From: Closterium sp. NIES-65
Lineage: Eukaryota; Streptophyta; Zygnematophyceae; Desmidiales; Closteriaceae
NCBI GenBank assembly: GCA_948144175.1
Contig: CANXME010001443.1
Location: 248,001-312,000, forward strand
DNA: 64,000 nt
Reading direction: 5' to 3'
The notes beneath the pieces were generated by a model. That model was not told where the DNA came from. It worked only from the letters and a program-made list of their open reading frames with translations, and searched no databases. Below are positions 60,965 through 64,000 of the stretch, piece by piece. Each line of letters opens with the position of its first letter. Positions within the stretch are counted from its first letter, which is position 1. A program made the translations under genes and the position numbers.

Positions 60965-62868
60965 CTCTCCCTTGCTCGTGATGGAGGTGGCTGAACAACA
61001 TTGGGCAAAATCCTTCACTCCACTCCCCCTTGCCCAGGGAGGGGCGCCATCCACTGCATGAGGTCGTCAAGTCAGAGAAGCACCAGCCCTCCCACATCCT
61101 GCTCAGGCACCATGCTCACATGGGGCTACATCCCCAACAAGGACATGCACACACCATGCCGCTCAAAGGGAAGGGGCTTAGTGAGTATGCCTGCTGCTTG
61201 GCGGTTTGTCGGACACCACCGGAGGATCACCTCGCCAGTAGCCACCATCTCCTTGATGAACCTGCATGTGCTTTGTGCGGCCATGCAGGCATGCATTCTG
61301 TGCAAGGGCAATGGCAGACTGGTTGTCCACAAACACATGCACACCACCAGCAAACTCATGCCCAAACTCCCCAAACAAACGCTTCAGCCAAACACCCTCT
61401 TGAATGCACTGACACAAACTGATACACTCACTCTTAGTAGTGGTCAATGCAACCACTGGTTGCCTCTCGCTTTGCCAAGAGATGGCAGCACCATTGAGGC
61501 AATAGACATAGCTAGTGTGACTCCTGCGATTAGCTGAATCTCTAGCATAATTAGCATCACCAAAGCCCAGCAACTCGACCTGAGGCTCACTGCATGTGGG
61601 GAAGAAGATGCCTGACTTCACACAACCTTTCAGGTACTTCAACACTCTCTTTGCAGCCTACAGGTGGAATGTCTTGGGACAGAACACCACCTTGGATAGC
61701 TGTGACACTGCATAAGTAATATGGGGCTGTGTGGTCATGCTTGTATACATGAGGGACCCCACAATACTTTGATAGAGCTGAACGAGCTCATCTCTCAGCG
61801 AGGGTTCCTCAGCATGTGCATGCACGTCGAACCCTGTAGGGAGAGGGGTACGCACAGGGTTAGCCTCAGAAAGGCCAAAGGACTCAAATATGCTGAGTAT
61901 GTACCTCTCCATATGAATCAATATGCCACTCTCATCACGCTCAATCTGCACCCCCAAATGGTACTTAGCCTCCCCTAAGTCCTTCATGCGGAAACGAGAG
62001 GACAAGAGACCCTTGACCTCTCCAGCAAGACCATTCTCAAAGACATGAGAAAAATGTCATCCACATAGAGGTAGAGGGACAGCCTGCCCTCACGCCTCCC
62101 CAAGTGTTACATGGCGGGGTCACGCTCCGACCTCTCAAAGCCAAAGTCCATCAGAGCCTCATCAAACTTGAGGTACCACTGCCTTGGAGCCTGCTTCAGC
62201 CCATAGATTGATTTCCTAAGTCGGCAAACTCTGCCGAACCAATCATCAAAACCAGGGGGCTGCCTCATGTAAAGCTCCTCCTTCAAGACTCCATGATGAT
62301 AGGCAGTCGTCACATCCATGTGATGAATGTGAAACCCCAAGGAGGCTCCCATCCCAAGGGAGCCTCTCAGGGTAGTAGGCTTGCCCAGCGGGGTAAACAC
62401 CTGGTCATAGTGAACACCCCGTGTTTGAGTGTTCCCCATGGCCACCAACCTGGACTTAGGCCTCTCAATGCTACCATCAGCCTTGTGATTGTACTTCCAC
62501 ACTCACTGACACCTCAAGACCTCCATTCCAAGTGACACACAAACTCGATCAACCAGCTCAAAGGAAGCGTTCACCCTATGAGAATTAAGCACCTCACGCA
62601 TGGACTTGACCCACTCAGGACGGGACAAGGCCTCCTTGACCGACTTAGGCTCATGCACCTGACCCATAAGACAAAAATCAAGTCCATGCTCACCCCCATT
62701 AGCATCCATAAGCATGCACTCCTCCAAATCATACACGTCATGATCATGCATGCAAGCATAATGTGCACTTGGTGTGAACCTTTCACGTGGCCGGGAGATG
62801 TGTGTGGTGCGGCGCAGAGGTAAGGCCTCCCCCTGCTCCAAACTTAGCAGCTTTCCCTTCCAAGTCCC
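60965..62868 (-). pseudogene. Copia-J reverse transcriptase and RNase H
   Basis: Minus strand, a Copia family different from the short-LTR group. From 62800: MDANGGEHGLDFCLMGQVHE and the pre-RT block WVKSMREVLNSHRVNASFEL; RT 62502-62107 with KPTTLRGSLGMGASLGFHIH, MDVTTAYHHGVLKEELYM and RKSIYGLKQAPRQWYLKF; the next frame carries LSLYLYVDDIFLMS (YVDD intact, 62060); then RFRMKDLGEAKYHLGVQIER (61990). RNase H 61645 down: LLGFGDANYARDSANRRSH, TTTKSECISLCQ, VFVDNQSAIALAQNA, with a frameshift near 61265 before QAAGILTKPLPFERHG. It is cut on the right by H2. Confidence 0.83.
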
Positions 62869-63847
62869 AGCATGACCTAGCTGTAGCAATAGCATCGAGT
62901 GATGGTTCCAATGTGATTGGGATCTGAGTATCCTTGGAAAGCTTTGATTCTCTCTAGCATCATCAAGCGTATAAACGTGGAGATAAACATAGATGTGATA
63001 AAATCCAATAGCTATGCACAACTAGTTATGCTCATGCAATAAATGCAAGCATGAATACCGCAAGCACTCAGTAGAATGTTAGGATGACATGCACGCAGAA
63101 TCACAACATGTAGAGGTCACCAAGCTGAAGGGCCTTGATGAAGATGTCCGCAATGTTGGCCACTGAGGCCACAAAGACCAAGCACCAAGTGTGGCTGGCC
63201 ACGTCGCTGTAGCTCTCGCAGTAGGAAGTACCGCAAATGGATGTGCTTCACTCTGCTCTCCAGTGGAGGCTCTTGACATAGGAGGATCATGGCCTTATTA
63301 TCAGAGAACAAGGTCGGTGCAAAGCTAGGCCGCTCACCAAGGTCCGTGAGCAAGAAAATCAGCCAACGGAGCTCCTGAACAGCCATGACACAAGCGTAGA
63401 TCTTGGTCTCAGCACTAGATTGCGCCACAGACAACGACTGAGTAGACCCCTACGACACAGCTCCAGAGCCCAAGCTGAAACAGTACCCATGGGTAGGCCT
63501 CCAGGTCTCCAATCATTGATGTAGGACGAGTCACAGTGACTAGTAAGTTGCACTGGCTCTCTCTCTCCTAGCACAAGCCCCATGCCCGATGTAGTCGCCA
63601 GGTACTTTGCTACCCTCACAGAAGCCGACCAACAAACAGGACGTTGTCTCCTAGTCGCAACAAAGCGAGCTAGGTCAAGACGAGTACACGTCATCAAGTA
63701 CATGAGGCAAACCACAAGCTCCACGTAGGGACCATTAAGCTCAAAAGGCTTGTCGGGGAGAGGAGCAGTGCGTCTGTGGTCAACGTTAAGAGGAGTGGGT
63801 TGTGTGATGGAGAAATGAAGCTCAAACCGCTGAAGGACCTACTGCAC
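62869..63847 (-). mobile_element. Copia-H2, second copy of the H fragment
   Basis: Closely matches 55515-56505 along its whole length, including the non-coding left part (ggaaagctttgattctctc) and RT/RNase H (CLMYLMTCTRLDLARFVATR, YLATTSGMGLVLGEREPVQL, ELRWLIFLLTDLGERPSFAP). It differs by a short deletion of LAYLFNVLAH and by frameshifts. Cut at 63847 by the LTR of element K in the middle of RT. Either two copies of one family or a local duplication. Confidence 0.78.
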
Positions 63848-63980
63848 TGTGAGAATTTGAACGAGAATGAATGAACTATGAATGAAGTGGGTACAAGTAC
63901 TAGCCCTAATTGGGTTGTACCCCCTATGGGATACCCCACTACAACTTACACAAATGTATAAGCTATATAATCTTCTGACA
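63848..63980 (-). repeat. Element K 3' LTR (133 bp)
   Basis: Plus strand TGTGAGAATTTGAACG to TCTTCTGACA, followed by CACCCCCATAGGC, the purine-tract complement, running to the window end. Core GTACCCCCTATGGGATACCC present. The body of element K lies beyond 64000. Confidence 0.85.
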
Positions 63981-64000
63981 CACCCCCATAGGCAAAGTGG

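Overview
The window is plant-type (streptophyte) nuclear repeat DNA made almost entirely of dead or dying LTR retrotransposons. I see no intact host gene. The evidence for the lineage is Ty1/copia and chromodomain-bearing Ty3/gypsy elements with initiator-Met-tRNA primer sites (TGGTATCAGAGC), exon fragments of a chloroplast-type elongation factor G and of a CHD-type chromodomain protein, both with GT/AG splice borders, and no prokaryotic operons. The species cannot be fixed from this sequence. A charophyte alga or an early land plant is only a guess.

Layout. 1-4179: 3' halves of two plus-strand Copia elements, one placed inside the other. 4213-5034: repeated CHD chromodomain exon pieces, then a 25-bp minisatellite. 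5035-10371: a Ty3/gypsy chromovirus with lost catalytic residues. 10372-15776: Copia-A, which lacks RT and carries a small non-autonomous LTR element (E1, 11969-13082) in its gag. 15777-17586: unassigned AT-rich DNA. 17592-37729: minus-strand Copia-B, split by Copia-C (22415-35434), which is split by the youngest element, Copia-D (26107-32608). All three insertions have exact 5-bp target-site duplications (TSDs: CTCTC, CTGAG, CCAAG). 37735-41083: unassigned DNA holding a second, complete non-autonomous element (E2, 38937-40674, TSD CATGT). 41084-46049: minus-strand Copia-F with an inverted internal segment and mismatched LTRs. 46101-54020: an elongation factor G gene fragment with repeated exons, split by plus-strand Copia-G (TSD CCACC). 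54021-55514: unassigned. 55515-64000: minus-strand Copia pieces H1, I, J, H2 and the LTR of a last element, K.

Most copies (1, 2, A, B, F, G, I, K) belong to one Copia group. It has very short LTRs (about 108-133 bp), a shared LTR core (AGTGGGGTA...GGGTACA), a purine tract in a short inverted repeat, a GC-rich minisatellite leader, and a long Gly/Glu/Pro-rich linker between integrase and reverse transcriptase. The E elements share the LTR core and purine tract but encode none of the enzymes, so this group probably mobilised them. C and D are two different Copia families with LTRs of 819-878 bp. D has about 98% identical LTRs by eye, with one stop and one frameshift. Most in-frame stops elsewhere are CAG, TGG or CGN codons changed by C-to-T or G-to-A transitions, as expected for methylated, silenced DNA.
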